NCBI RefSeq assembly: GCF_036429475.1 | Contig: NZ_CP144125.1 | Coordinates: 1,054,001 to 1,118,000, forward strand | DNA length: 64,000 bases | Reading direction: 5' to 3' | From: Halalkalicoccus sp. CGA53 | GTDB taxonomy: Archaea; Halobacteriota; Halobacteria; Halobacteriales; Halalkalicoccaceae | Shown here: in pieces, positions 26,622 to 35,329 of the stretch | Layout: each line of letters starts with the position of its first letter | How positions within the stretch are numbered: position 1 is the first letter of the stretch | The notes under the pieces: model-generated | Databases searched by the model: none | Told to the model about the DNA's origin: nothing | What the model saw: only the letters and a program-made list of their open reading frames with translations | Made by a program: the position numbers and the translations under genes

Positions 26622-27842
26622 ATGGCGCACAGCCCCTCCATCCCGGACCGACCACGGCTCGACCTCGACCCCGAGATGTCGGAGGGCGAGCGACTGGAGG
26701 TCCTGGAGGACCACTACGTCGAACTCGTCCGGATCCGCGATCAGCTCGAAGATCGCCTCTCCGACACGACGGGTCGAAAGGACTCCCTCCGTGACGACGT
26801 CGATCGGCTCGAACGCGAGAACAGCGCGCTCAAGACCGCCTCGCTCTACATCGCGACGGTCGAGGAGCTGACCGACGACGGCGCGATCATCAAACAGCAC
26901 GGGACGAACCAGGAGGTGCTCACCGACGTCACGCCCTCGCTCTCCGCGGACGTCGACTCCGGCGACCGCGTCGCGATCAACGACTCCTTCGGCATCGAGC
27001 GGATCCTCGACGCCGAGACCGACGCCCGCGCGCAGGCGATGCAGATCGACCACCGCCCCGGGGTCTCCTACGCCGACATCGGCGGGATCGACGACCAGGT
27101 CCGCGAGGTGCGCGAGGCGGTCGAGGAGCCACTCGTGAACCCCGAGCAGTTCGAGGCCGTCGGCATCGAACCGCCGGGCGGCGTGTTACTCCACGGCCCG
27201 CCCGGTACGGGAAAGACGATGCTCGCGAAGGCCGTCGCGAACGAAACCGACGCGACGTTCATCAAGATGGCCGGCTCCGAACTGGTACAGAAGTTCATCG
27301 GCGAGGGGTCGCGGCTGGTGCGCGACCTCTTCGAACTCGCGCGGAGCCACGAGCCGGCGATCGTCTTCATCGACGAGATCGACGCGATCGCCTCCAAGCG
27401 GACCGAGTCGAAGACCTCGGGCGACGCCGAGGTCCAGCGGACGATGATGCAACTCCTCTCGGAGATGGACGGCTTCGAGGAACGCGGCGAGGTCCGGTTG
27501 ATCGCCGCGACCAACCGCTTCGACATGCTCGACCCCGCGATCCTCCGGCCGGGTCGGTTCGACCGACTCATCGAGGTGCCCGACCCCGAACTGGAGGGCA
27601 GACGCGAGATCCTGCGGATCCACAGCCGAGAGATGAACGTCGCGGAGGGAACCGACTTCGAGTCGATCGCGGAGGAGACCGAGGGCTTCAGCGGCGCGGA
27701 GTTAGAGAGCCTCTGTACCGAGGCGGGGATGTTCGCGATTCGCGACGACCGAACGACGGTCGGGCAGGCAGACTTCGAGGCCGCCTACGAGAAGATCGCG
27801 AACGAGGCCGACGAGACCGACGCTCACTACTACGTCCACTGA
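26622..27842 (+). CDS. pan: Proteasome-activating nucleotidase (PAN, AAA+ ATPase)
   Basis: A 406-residue hexameric ATPase that unfolds proteins and feeds them into the 20S proteasome. Residues ~20-75 form the N-terminal coiled coil, ~75-130 the OB ring, then the AAA module: Walker A GPPGTGKT, the pore loop KFIGEG, Walker B IVFIDEIDAIA, and the arginine-finger region RPGRFDR. The last residues are DAHYYVH; the last three (Y-V-H) do not match the usual hydrophobic-Tyr-X tail used to dock on the proteasome. The ATG at 26622 is used; a GTG directly before it is also in frame. Confidence 0.96.
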   Translation: MAHSPSIPDRPRLDLDPEMSEGERLEVLEDHYVELVRIRDQLEDRLSDTTGRKDSLRDDVDRLERENSALKTASLYIATVEELTDDGAIIKQHGTNQEVLTDVTPSLSADVDSGDRVAINDSFGIERILDAETDARAQAMQIDHRPGVSYADIGGIDDQVREVREAVEEPLVNPEQFEAVGIEPPGGVLLHGPPGTGKTMLAKAVANETDATFIKMAGSELVQKFIGEGSRLVRDLFELARSHEPAIVFIDEIDAIASKRTESKTSGDAEVQRTMMQLLSEMDGFEERGEVRLIAATNRFDMLDPAILRPGRFDRLIEVPDPELEGRREILRIHSREMNVAEGTDFESIAEETEGFSGAELESLCTEAGMFAIRDDRTTVGQADFEAAYEKIANEADETDAHYYVH

Positions 27843-27920
27843 GCGACGGCCTCCCCACCGGCGACGAGTCGCCCACGCCGAACCGCAACCGATTACTCGA
27901 CCGATAGCCGAGGGCTCTCC

Positions 27921-28391
27921 ATGGAGACGATCCGGGTCGTCTGGGGTCACGCGAGCGCGCCGACGGCGATAGCGGCCTACGACGCCGCGCTCGCCGAGGC
28001 CGGCGTCGAGAACTACAACCTCGTGAGCGTCTCCTCCGTGATCCCCGCCGAGGCGAGCGTCGAGGCGGTCGGCACCGCCCCGGACCTCGGTCCGATCGGA
28101 GGTATCCTGACGGTGGTCGAGGCACGCGCGACGAGCGTCGACGAACCCGTGAGTGCGGCACTCGCGTGGTCCGTGAGCCGCGAGGGACCGGGGCTGTTCT
28201 ACGAGACCGGCGGCGAGTTCGACGAGGCGACCGCTCGCGAGCGGGTCGAGCGGGGGATCGAAGCGGGTCAGGGGCTGCGGGAGTGGACGTTCGAGGAGCC
28301 CTCGGTCGTCACGGTGCGAGCGGAGCCAGCGGGCGAATACGCGTGCGCGGTCGTCCTCGCGGTCTACGGTCGGGGTCGCTCTCCGTTCTGA
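27921..28391 (+). CDS. pdaD: Pyruvoyl-dependent arginine decarboxylase
   Basis: A 156-residue proenzyme that makes agmatine from arginine. It should self-cleave between Ser38 and Ser39 in NLVSVSSVIP, turning Ser39 into the pyruvoyl group and yielding beta and alpha chains. Other family parts: TIRVVWGHASAPT at the start, GGILTVVEARA, and FYETGG in the alpha chain. In haloarchaea agmatine is needed for the agmatidine modification of tRNA-Ile2 and for polyamine supply. It follows pan on the same strand with a separate short upstream region. Confidence 0.94.
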   Translation: METIRVVWGHASAPTAIAAYDAALAEAGVENYNLVSVSSVIPAEASVEAVGTAPDLGPIGGILTVVEARATSVDEPVSAALAWSVSREGPGLFYETGGEFDEATARERVERGIEAGQGLREWTFEEPSVVTVRAEPAGEYACAVVLAVYGRGRSPF

Positions 28392-28465
28392 GAGTTCTCG
28401 AAACTCCTCGGATCGACCGACGGGTTTTTCGATACGGGTCCCCTACCGGCGAGCGAACCGCTCTC

Positions 28466-28852
28466 ATGCACGGAAACACGCCGCACGCCGGCTCACGGGG
28501 GACGACCGACGCGGGACAGCGAGCGACCGCGGACGTCCCGGACCTGTCGCCCGAACAGAAACGTATCCTCCAGCACGACGCCGCGCGTATCGCGCACGCG
28601 GTCCGGGAGTACCTCCCCCAGGAGTACGTCGTCGGCTCGGACGTCGGTCAGGGGATGGGCGGCCCGGAGGCGACCGTCGCCGTCCAGCCGCCCGCCGGCG
28701 ACGTGGTGAGCGCCGGGTTCGCCGCGGACCCCGACGAGACGCCGACGGTGAGCGACGAGGACAGGACCGAGGTCGCTCGCGAGCTCGCCGCGAGCGCTGC
28801 CTGGCAGGTCAAACGCGCGGTCGGCTCCTCCTTTACGCCCGCCGGGCGCTGA
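28466..28852 (+). CDS. DUF5811-type haloarchaeal protein
   Basis: A 128-residue soluble acidic protein. After a disordered ~30-residue start (MHGNTPHAG) it has a helix-strand core: EQKRILQHDAARIAHAVREYLPQEYVVGSDV, then GPEATVAVQPPAG and a final helix AASAAWQVKRAVG. It matches the DUF5811 proteins of haloarchaea, which have no assigned role. Its stop overlaps the start of the JAMM gene by one base (TGATG), so the two proteins are co-translated and may act together. Confidence 0.85.
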   Translation: MHGNTPHAGSRGTTDAGQRATADVPDLSPEQKRILQHDAARIAHAVREYLPQEYVVGSDVGQGMGGPEATVAVQPPAGDVVSAGFAADPDETPTVSDEDRTEVARELAASAAWQVKRAVGSSFTPAGR

Positions 28853-29268
28853 TGCGGACGCTCTCGGTCCCCGGAGCGAACCGAGAGGCGATGATCGACC
28901 AGGCGCGAGCGGGCGCACCGGAGGAGGTCTGTGGCGTCCTCGGCGGTCGTCGTGAGGGGAGGGAGGCGACGGTCGGGACGGTGATCCGCGTTCCGAACGT
29001 CGCGAGCGAGCCACGGCGGCGATACGAACTCGACGCCGAGGGACTGTTCGCCGCGATCGAGCGGATCGAAGGGGCGGGCGACTCCGTCGTCGGCTTCTAC
29101 CACTCGCATCCGGCCGGTCCCCCGGCGCCGAGCGCGACCGATCGGGCGCTGGCGAGCTGGCCGGGTCGATCCTACGTGATCGTCTCGCTCGCGGGTCCTC
29201 CCTCCCTCTCCTCGTGGTGCTGGGACGGCGAGCGCTTTCGCGAGGAACGGGTCGCGTCGGTCGCGTAG
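28852..29268 (+). CDS. JAMM/MPN+ metalloprotease, desampylase-like
   Basis: A 138-residue Mpr1/Pad1-fold zinc protease. The JAMM motif is complete: Glu in EEVCGVLGG near residue 25, then the H-x-H-(x10)-D set in YHSHPAGPPAPSATD (around 84-97). Archaeal members such as HvJAMM1 of Haloferax remove SAMP (ubiquitin-like) proteins from targets and free MoaD/ThiS-type SAMPs. Proximity to pan and to the MoaE gene 20 kb away is compatible with that role. It overlaps the DUF5811 gene by one base. Confidence 0.93.
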   Translation: MRTLSVPGANREAMIDQARAGAPEEVCGVLGGRREGREATVGTVIRVPNVASEPRRRYELDAEGLFAAIERIEGAGDSVVGFYHSHPAGPPAPSATDRALASWPGRSYVIVSLAGPPSLSSWCWDGERFREERVASVA

Positions 29269-29280
29269 GCGTGGCCCGGA

Positions 29281-29287
29281 TATATAC
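29281..29287 (+). promoter_or_regulatory. TATA box of the 62-residue zinc-ribbon gene
   Basis: The box tatatac lies 25-31 bases before the ATG at 29312, so this small gene has its own leaderless promoter. Confidence 0.6.
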
Positions 29288-29311
29288 CGCTCCGTGGACG
29301 ACTAGTGGGCC

Positions 29312-29500
29312 ATGTGGCGTCTCACCGCCGAGAACACCAACTCCCTCGCCCACCGCGTGGCCTCGGACACGCTCGTCTTCTCGTGTCGACACTGCGAGCA
29401 CGGCGAGGTCGTCCTCACCGACATGATCGAGGAGGCCGCCGGTAGCTGTTCGGAGTGCGACGCGCGCTACGAGCTCTACGTCGAGGACCACGACGCGTAA
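29312..29500 (+). CDS. Small zinc-ribbon protein, 62 residues
   Basis: A single compact domain with two CxxC knuckles, CRHC (near 30-33) and CSEC (near 50-53), 17 residues apart, the layout of a zinc ribbon. The N-terminal half (MWRLTAENTNSLAHRV) is a short helix-strand lead. Small zinc-finger proteins of this type are numerous in haloarchaea and act in regulation or RNA/protein binding; this one has no assigned role. A clear TATA box precedes it. Confidence 0.8.
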   Translation: MWRLTAENTNSLAHRVASDTLVFSCRHCEHGEVVLTDMIEEAAGSCSECDARYELYVEDHDA

Positions 29501-29813
29501 CCTCCCCGACCCGAGAGAACCGGTATACGTCGGCTGTCACCTCGCGTCGAACCCGTCCTCCCCCGGACCCACTCGTTTCGACTCGAACACGACCCGTGTG
29601 ACCGTCCCCCGAGGCGTCGTCCCGACCCCGGACCCGGGTTCGGCGCGTCCCGGTCGCCCGTGGACCTCTCCGATTCTCCATCCGAAACCGTGGATCGAAC
29701 TCCCCTCTCGCGTCAGACAATCGTTTCGTATCCGAGACGTCACACCGAGGGTCGTCTCCCCCGTAAACCGACCCGTCCGAACGACCGTCGGTACCGGTCT
29801 ACGACCGCCCCCA
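29501..29813. other. Convergent intergenic region, no gene seen
   Basis: 313 bases between the zinc-ribbon gene and the DUF3006 gene. It is C-rich on the plus strand, and frames through it encode low-complexity Arg/Pro/Thr-rich peptides without similarity to known proteins. It contains the local palindrome ggtaccg-type and several cgac runs, but no hairpin strong enough to name. Confidence 0.4.
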
Positions 29814-30092
29814 TCAGTTCTCCGGGTCGTCCGGCCGGCGCGAGAGCCGGTCAAACCGGCTGCGGGCCGACTCCCGACGCTCGTCGGTCGCCGTCCGATC
29901 GGGTTCGATCGCCTCGATCGCGTCGTCGCAGACGGTGATCTGACAGACGGCCCCCCCGGAGACGCCCTCCGGAAGCTCCTCGGGGCCGAGGTGGAACTCC
30001 TCGATCGGCTCGCCCTCCGACTCCACGATCACCACCGCGAGGCCCTCCTCGATCCGGTCGACGACCGCCGTGTACTCCCCGTCGTCGATCAC
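29814..30092 (-). CDS. DUF3006 domain protein
   Basis: A 92-residue protein beginning with a GTG (VIDDGEYTAVVDRIEEGLAVV) and containing a small beta-rich core (EEFHLGPEELPEGVSGGAVCQI) plus a basic Arg-rich tail. This is the DUF3006 pattern. The start overlaps the stop of the metallo-beta-lactamase lipoprotein gene by four bases (GTGA), a pairing that recurs in other prokaryotes. A longer frame to an ATG at 30137 is possible but less like the family. Role unknown, possibly an accessory to the hydrolase. Confidence 0.85.
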   Translation of the reverse strand: MIDDGEYTAVVDRIEEGLAVVIVESEGEPIEEFHLGPEELPEGVSGGAVCQITVCDDAIEAIEPDRTATDERRESARSRFDRLSRRPDDPEN

Positions 30093-31372
30093 GCGATCAC
30101 CGCCGGTCCCGGGAGCCAAGTCGCGTCTGTCTCCCACGCGATCGGTGAAACGGGCGGAGCGCTGACCGTGGCTTCCGACTCGTCGTACAGCGCGAGCGGG
30201 TCAGTCGTCGCCTCGCTCTCGGTCTCGACCGCGAGGTCGGAGCCGTCGCTCTCGATCACGACCGTCCCGTGGACGGCCGTCCAGTAGCTCTCGATCCCCC
30301 GGTCGGCGAATGCATCTAGCACCTCGTCGTGCGGGTGTCCGTACTGGGACTCGTAGGCGGCCGAGATCAGCGCGATCTCCGGTTCGACGCTATCGAGGAA
30401 CGCGGGCGTCGAACTCGTTGCGCTCCCGTGGTGGCCCGCGTGGTAGACGTCGGCGGCGAGTTCGTCGCCGTGGGCGTCGACCATCCGTGCCTCGGCGTCC
30501 TCCTCCGCGTCGCCGGTGAAGAGGAACGCCGTCTCCCCGAACGCCAGGTGGACCGAGAGGCTGTTGTAGTGGAGGTCGTCCGGTCGGTCGCTCTCCGCCG
30601 GCGGGTTCAGCACCTGAACGTCGACGCCCTCGATCGGTATCTCGTCGCCCTCCTGGGCGTCGATCAGGTCTACCTCGTGCTCCTCGACCGCGTCGAGATA
30701 CCGGTCGTACGTCGCGGAGGTGTGGGGCACGCCCGAGTCCCACGCCTGACCGATCCCGTCGCCCTCGGTCTCGAAGTGCTCGATCACCGCGGCGTGGCCG
30801 CCGATGTGGTCGGCGTGGCCGTGCGTCGCCACGAGGTAGTCGATCCGATCGATTCCCTCCCCTTCGAGATACTCGATGACCCCCGAGCCGTCCTGCCGCC
30901 AGTCGCCGGTGTCGATCAGCATCGTCTCCCCACCCGGCCCGATGATCAGCGTGGCGTCGGCCTGTCCCACGTCGATCATGTGGACCTCGACCGACCCGTC
31001 GACCGGTTCGGTCTCCGTCTCCTCCTCGGCGTCGGTCGTGTCGTCAGGGGTTTCCTCGTCGGGGGACTGTTCGTCGTTCGCCTCCGTTCCCTCGTTCGCT
31101 TCGGCACCGTCCTCAGCGTCGGCGTCCGACGCCGGGTCCTCGTCGTCCGAGTCCACGGCCGTATCGACCTCCTCGGCGGTACCGTCGTCGGCTTCAGCGT
31201 CTCCGTCGTCGACTCCATCCGCCGCGTCGTCCGCATCGTCAGCGGCGTCCTCGATACCCTCCGGCGTCTCCGTCTCCTCGGGTGTCTCGTCGCCGTTCGT
31301 GACGTCCTCCCCGGCACAGCCGGCGAGCACGAGACAGAGGGCGACGACCACGACGAGGAGGTGACTGCGCAT
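30089..31372 (-). CDS. ComEC/Rec2-type metallo-beta-lactamase-fold lipoprotein
   Basis: A 427-residue exported lipoprotein: an N-terminal hydrophobic stretch ending in the lipobox LAGC (Cys19), then about 110 residues of Asp/Glu/Thr-rich linker, then a ComEC-type metallo-beta-lactamase domain (about 130-380) with VHMIDVGQADATLI, LIDTGD and the metal motif THGHADHIGG; further ligands come in YHAGHHGS and the STPAFLD region. ComEC hydrolase domains degrade DNA during uptake, but no ComEC channel is present, so it may be an anchored extracellular nuclease or phosphodiesterase. Coupled to DUF3006. Confidence 0.9.
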   Translation of the reverse strand: MRSHLLVVVVALCLVLAGCAGEDVTNGDETPEETETPEGIEDAADDADDAADGVDDGDAEADDGTAEEVDTAVDSDDEDPASDADAEDGAEANEGTEANDEQSPDEETPDDTTDAEEETETEPVDGSVEVHMIDVGQADATLIIGPGGETMLIDTGDWRQDGSGVIEYLEGEGIDRIDYLVATHGHADHIGGHAAVIEHFETEGDGIGQAWDSGVPHTSATYDRYLDAVEEHEVDLIDAQEGDEIPIEGVDVQVLNPPAESDRPDDLHYNSLSVHLAFGETAFLFTGDAEEDAEARMVDAHGDELAADVYHAGHHGSATSSTPAFLDSVEPEIALISAAYESQYGHPHDEVLDAFADRGIESYWTAVHGTVVIESDGSDLAVETESEATTDPLALYDESEATVSAPPVSPIAWETDATWLPGPAVIA

Positions 31373-31427
31373 ACACCGGGGAGGGCGGCGTCGAATGTAT
31401 AGCTTCAGATAGCTCTTTTATCCAAGG

Positions 31428-31438
31428 TGTAAAAAGGC
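31428..31438 (-). terminator. T-rich end of infB transcript
   Basis: Read on the minus strand, a run of T residues (ccttttta type) occurs about 30-40 bases after the infB stop at 31469, consistent with archaeal intrinsic termination at oligo-T. Confidence 0.45.
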
Positions 31439-31468
31439 CTCAGAATGGGGCGGGGGCGGACGGCCGCC

Positions 31469-33262
31469 TCACTTGCCCCAGAACGGGTCGCGCTTTCTGC
31501 GCTTCTCCAAGTACATCGAGAGTACCTCCCGCTCGTCGGCGGCGATCTCCTCAACCAGCTCCTGTTCGAGGATCTTCGCGTGTTTCTCGGGCAGTTCGAT
31601 CCAGAGTTCGTCGCCCTCGTCGATCTGGCGTCCGACCGTGGGTCCGTCGATGGCGACGCTCACCCGGTCGCCGCGGGTCGCGACTCCCACGTCCTCGCCC
31701 TGCTCTTGAATCCCCTTGATCTCGCCGACGCGCTTTGGTTCCTGGCCCTCGAACAGCGCGACGTGGGCGTTGGTCTTGATCCGCCCGCCGAGCACCTCGA
31801 CGCCGACGACCGCCGGGTTGTTCTGCCGGAAGACGTGATCGCGGAGGATTCGAAAGCGACCCGGACGGGCGATCTTCTCGAGGATCGTCTCCTGCTGGGA
31901 GCGCGCGCGTTCGGTGACGAACTCGTCGTACTCCTCGACCAGCTGGTAGATCACCTCGTCGTCGAACAGCCGTACCTCCGACTCCTCGAGAGCGCGCTCG
32001 GCGTCGGCGAGCACGTCCACGTTGAACCCCAGGATGACGCGGTGGGCGGGGTCGTTCGCCGTCCCCGCGACCGTCACGTCACGGGGGGCGACGTCGCCGA
32101 CCTCCGCACGCATGATCGGCACCGCCGCCTCCTCCAGCGCGTCGGCCATCGCCTCCAGACTCCCCAGCGTGTCGGCCTTCACGACGACGCCCTCGTCCTC
32201 GGTGCCGACGTCGATCTCCGCGAGTTCGGCCTCGACCTCCGCGATCACGTCCTCGAGCGGACGGTCGCGAACCACGCGCACCGGCGCGCCGGCCATCGCC
32301 GCGTCCAGATCGGGCGCGGCGATCTTCAGTCCCGCCGCCGCGGTGACCGAGTCGACCCGCTCGAACCGCTTTTCCGTGCGGATCTCCGCGAGCGGACGCG
32401 GCTGGAGCAGCGCCCGCACGTCGGTGACGATCGGGTCGTCCTTGCCCCCGACGACGATCGTCTCGTCCTCGCGCACCGTCCCGTCGTAGAGCACGACGTC
32501 GAGGGTGGTCCCGAAGCCCTTCTCGTCTTTCACCTCGAGGACCGTCCCCGCGCCCGGTCCGGCGACGTCGATCTCCATCTCGGTCTTCATATACCTTTGA
32601 GAAAGGCCCATCAGCACGGTGAGCAGGTCGGGGATCCCCTCGCCGGTCTCGGCGCTCACCGGGACGACGCCGACGTTGCCCTGGAAGTCGGTCACCCGCC
32701 AGTAGAGATCGGCGGAGAATCCCATGTCGCTCAGGTCGCCGATGATCTCGTAGAGCCCCTCGTCCAGCCGCCTCCTGGTCCGGTCGCTCTGGGACTCGTA
32801 GGTGCCCTGGATCGGGGCGTTCTCGGTCGGGTTCCACCCCGGGGTGGTGTCCACCTTGTTCGCTGCGACGATGAACGGCGTCTGGGAGTTCTTCAGGATC
32901 GTCACCGCCTCCTCGGTCTGGGGCTGAAACCCGTCGTTCACGTCCACCACCAGGATCGCGATGTCCGCGAGCGCCCCGCCCCGGGAGCGAAGCGTCGTAA
33001 AGGAGTGGTGACCGGGCGTGTCGATGAAGAGCAAGCCAGGTAAGTCGAAGTCGGTCGGGTCGACGAGGCTGCCCGCCACCTGCGAGACGGTTTCCAGGGG
33101 CACCGCGGTCGCCCCGATGTGCTGGGTGATCGCGCCGGCCTCGCCGGAGGCGACCGCCGAGCCGCGGATCATGTCCAAGAGGCTGGTCTTGCCGTGGTCG
33201 ACGTGGCCGAGGACGGCGACGATCGGCGTTCTGAGCGACTGTGAGTGGGTCGTTTCTGCCAT
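31469..33262 (-). CDS. infB: Translation initiation factor IF-2 (aIF5B)
   Basis: A 597-residue GTPase that joins the ribosomal subunits and positions initiator tRNA. G1 is [10 protein letters not shown]3 is DTPGHHSF, G4 is ANKVD; beta-barrel domains II-IV follow and the C-terminus ends in [11 protein letters not shown]. No intein is present, although some archaeal infB genes carry one. The following genes on the other side, a PRC-barrel protein and nob1, are separated from infB by a three-gene accessory block that looks inserted. Confidence 0.97.
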   Translation of the reverse strand: MAETTHSQSLRTPIVAVLGHVDHGKTSLLDMIRGSAVASGEAGAITQHIGATAVPLETVSQVAGSLVDPTDFDLPGLLFIDTPGHHSFTTLRSRGGALADIAILVVDVNDGFQPQTEEAVTILKNSQTPFIVAANKVDTTPGWNPTENAPIQGTYESQSDRTRRRLDEGLYEIIGDLSDMGFSADLYWRVTDFQGNVGVVPVSAETGEGIPDLLTVLMGLSQRYMKTEMEIDVAGPGAGTVLEVKDEKGFGTTLDVVLYDGTVREDETIVVGGKDDPIVTDVRALLQPRPLAEIRTEKRFERVDSVTAAAGLKIAAPDLDAAMAGAPVRVVRDRPLEDVIAEVEAELAEIDVGTEDEGVVVKADTLGSLEAMADALEEAAVPIMRAEVGDVAPRDVTVAGTANDPAHRVILGFNVDVLADAERALEESEVRLFDDEVIYQLVEEYDEFVTERARSQQETILEKIARPGRFRILRDHVFRQNNPAVVGVEVLGGRIKTNAHVALFEGQEPKRVGEIKGIQEQGEDVGVATRGDRVSVAIDGPTVGRQIDEGDELWIELPEKHAKILEQELVEEIAADEREVLSMYLEKRRKRDPFWGK

Positions 33263-33412
33263 GAGAGATCACCGAGAAAGGGTCGTTATCGTTCTCACGC
33301 GCCGGATGGACAATAAGGCTTTCAACTCGATTCGTACGCAGAACCCACCCGTTCCGCTCGTCCGTGTCGCCGCGAGTTCAAATACGATCGCGAAGCAGAC
33401 TCGGCGAGTCAC

Positions 33413-35329
33413 ATGAAACGAAATGGTGGCTGGAACCTGGAGAACAGGACGAGACGATCGGTACTGCGGGGGTCCGCCTCGATCGGACTGCTCGGCGTCG
33501 GCTCGTCGGTCGCGTCCGCGGACGGGAGGTCGACCCACCCGAACGACGCACCGACCACCGTTGGAGATCGAGTCGAACCGACTGAACGGATGGGTGTGGG
33601 TATCGCCACGACGAGCACCGACCAGACCGCGCTCGTCATCAAGGACTGTCACCCGTGGGACGCGACGGCCAACGAAGACGCCCTCGCCGAGCATGGTGTC
33701 GACGCCTCCGTGAGCACGACCGGGACACTGGGCGAACACGACCTCACGGCGTACGATCTGATCGTGATTCCTTCGACCCAGAGCGAGGACTACTACGAGG
33801 CGCTCGCGGCCCAGCGCGACAGCCTGACCGAGTTCGTCGAACGCGGCGGCGTGCTCGTCGCACACGTCGGCATCGCAGGCTACCCCTGTACCGCCTGGGA
33901 GGTCGATCTATTCCTCCCCGGGGGTGTGGGCTCGCACCTCGAGTACTACGAACCGGTCTCGGTCGTCGATCCCTCGCACCCGATGCTGGGGGAGTTCTCC
34001 GACTCGGACCTGAGCGACTGGGGCTCGTCCACACACGGCTACCTGACCGACCTCCCCGCGGGTGCCTCGGTGCTCGCCGGTCTCGGCTTCGATCCCGAGG
34101 GGTACCCGACGGCGATCGAGTACGAGGTCGGAGACGGCGTGGTTCTCGCGACGACGCAGACGATCGAGTGGCCCTGGTCGCCGATCAACACCCACGGTGC
34201 GGGGACGAAGGAGTTGTTGCGAGCGGAGTTGGGGTATGCGAAGGAACTAGCCGGTGATGCTCTCCTCGATGAGATTCGAGAGCGAAAACGAGCGAAACTC
34301 GAACTGGCCGAGAGTGTAGACCGCAACGGAATTGGATTCGTCTCGGACCGTGCGCTGGCGGCTTCGGCACTCGACGGTCTCCTCGCTTCGGTTGAGGATG
34401 GTTCACTTGACGGTGAAATTGTCGACGAGGCTATCGAGCGAATGATTCTTGGAGAACAAGTCACTGATATGGTTCTCGCAGGAGCGGGTCCTGGAGAGTC
34501 CGAATTTCTTGATTCGGATGCCAACCTCTCGAGCCAGACGGCGATGAACGCGGTCAACCCCGTCCTCGAACTCCTGTTTGCTGGCATTTCCGTTTTGAGA
34601 GCAGCACGAGCGATACCGATGGTACGGGGTTCGGCTGATCGTGCTGTCAACGCAATCGCGGATTTCGTCGCCGACACCGCGGGGCGGTTCAGTGCATCGT
34701 TAGAACGACTGATCAGACGACGTGGCGAGTCTGCAGGGTATGAGATCCTCGGTGCCGCAGAGAGTGAAGCGTCCTCGAAAGGGAAGGAGTTGGCTGAAGA
34801 GGAATTCAAGGAGATTCGAGACGACGGAGCAACACTATTTCTCGAAGACGACAGCGACGTGATCTTCGAGGATTTTCTATTCAACGAGGAGTATGATTAC
34901 GAAGGGTACGACACTGAGCCCCTCACCGAGAGTCTTGAATACTTGATTTCTGCGTTGGATCATACCGATGGAGGCCCTGATTACTCTGGAACTATTTCCG
35001 CGGCTGAAAGATCGGCAAAAAACGCGATTGAAGGGATCAACGAGATCTGTGATACTATCTCGACCGATTTGGAGGAAGGACTGATGACTAGTATCCTCAC
35101 TCGGCTTGATATTCTCGTTCCACTAATGACGGTTGTCGCTTTTCTTGCCGGCGTCACTGGAGTATTAGCGGTGCCAGGCGCGATTGCAGCGTTCGCTGCG
35201 GGGTTAGCAAGTCTTACCGTTGGAGTTCTCTTCGGCATGGCGCAGTGGGGTAAGGGGACCACTGCTATTTTGAATATCAGGTACAGAAACCAGTGGGCGA
35301 TGCGAGCTATCACGGAGCCCTCAGCATGA
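33413..35329 (+). CDS. Tat-exported ThuA/glutamine-amidotransferase-like protein with C-terminal membrane anchor
   Basis: A 638-residue protein. The N-terminus has a Tat-type signal ([17 protein letters not shown], then A-S-A). Residues ~60-265 resemble a ThuA/class I amidotransferase-like flavodoxin fold ([55 protein letters not shown]), without an obvious catalytic Cys-His-Glu set. Residues ~266-570 are mostly helical and acidic, and 580-625 hold two hydrophobic segments. Codon usage changes abruptly near residue 266: the first part matches the genome, the rest is A/T-richer. First gene of a three-gene block; its stop overlaps the next ATG. I do not recognise the full-length family. Confidence 0.8.
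   Translation: MKRNGGWNLENRTRRSVLRGSASIGLLGVGSSVASADGRSTHPNDAPTTVGDRVEPTERMGVGIATTSTDQTALVIKDCHPWDATANEDALAEHGVDASVSTTGTLGEHDLTAYDLIVIPSTQSEDYYEALAAQRDSLTEFVERGGVLVAHVGIAGYPCTAWEVDLFLPGGVGSHLEYYEPVSVVDPSHPMLGEFSDSDLSDWGSSTHGYLTDLPAGASVLAGLGFDPEGYPTAIEYEVGDGVVLATTQTIEWPWSPINTHGAGTKELLRAELGYAKELAGDALLDEIRERKRAKLELAESVDRNGIGFVSDRALAASALDGLLASVEDGSLDGEIVDEAIERMILGEQVTDMVLAGAGPGESEFLDSDANLSSQTAMNAVNPVLELLFAGISVLRAARAIPMVRGSADRAVNAIADFVADTAGRFSASLERLIRRRGESAGYEILGAAESEASSKGKELAEEEFKEIRDDGATLFLEDDSDVIFEDFLFNEEYDYEGYDTEPLTESLEYLISALDHTDGGPDYSGTISAAERSAKNAIEGINEICDTISTDLEEGLMTSILTRLDILVPLMTVVAFLAGVTGVLAVPGAIAAFAAGLASLTVGVLFGMAQWGKGTTAILNIRYRNQWAMRAITEPSA

Noticed and set aside
29537-29813. A minus-strand frame in the gap after the zinc-ribbon gene
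   Set aside because: Arg/Gly/Thr-rich low-complexity product, overlapping the DUF3006 gene, with no promoter or known motif.
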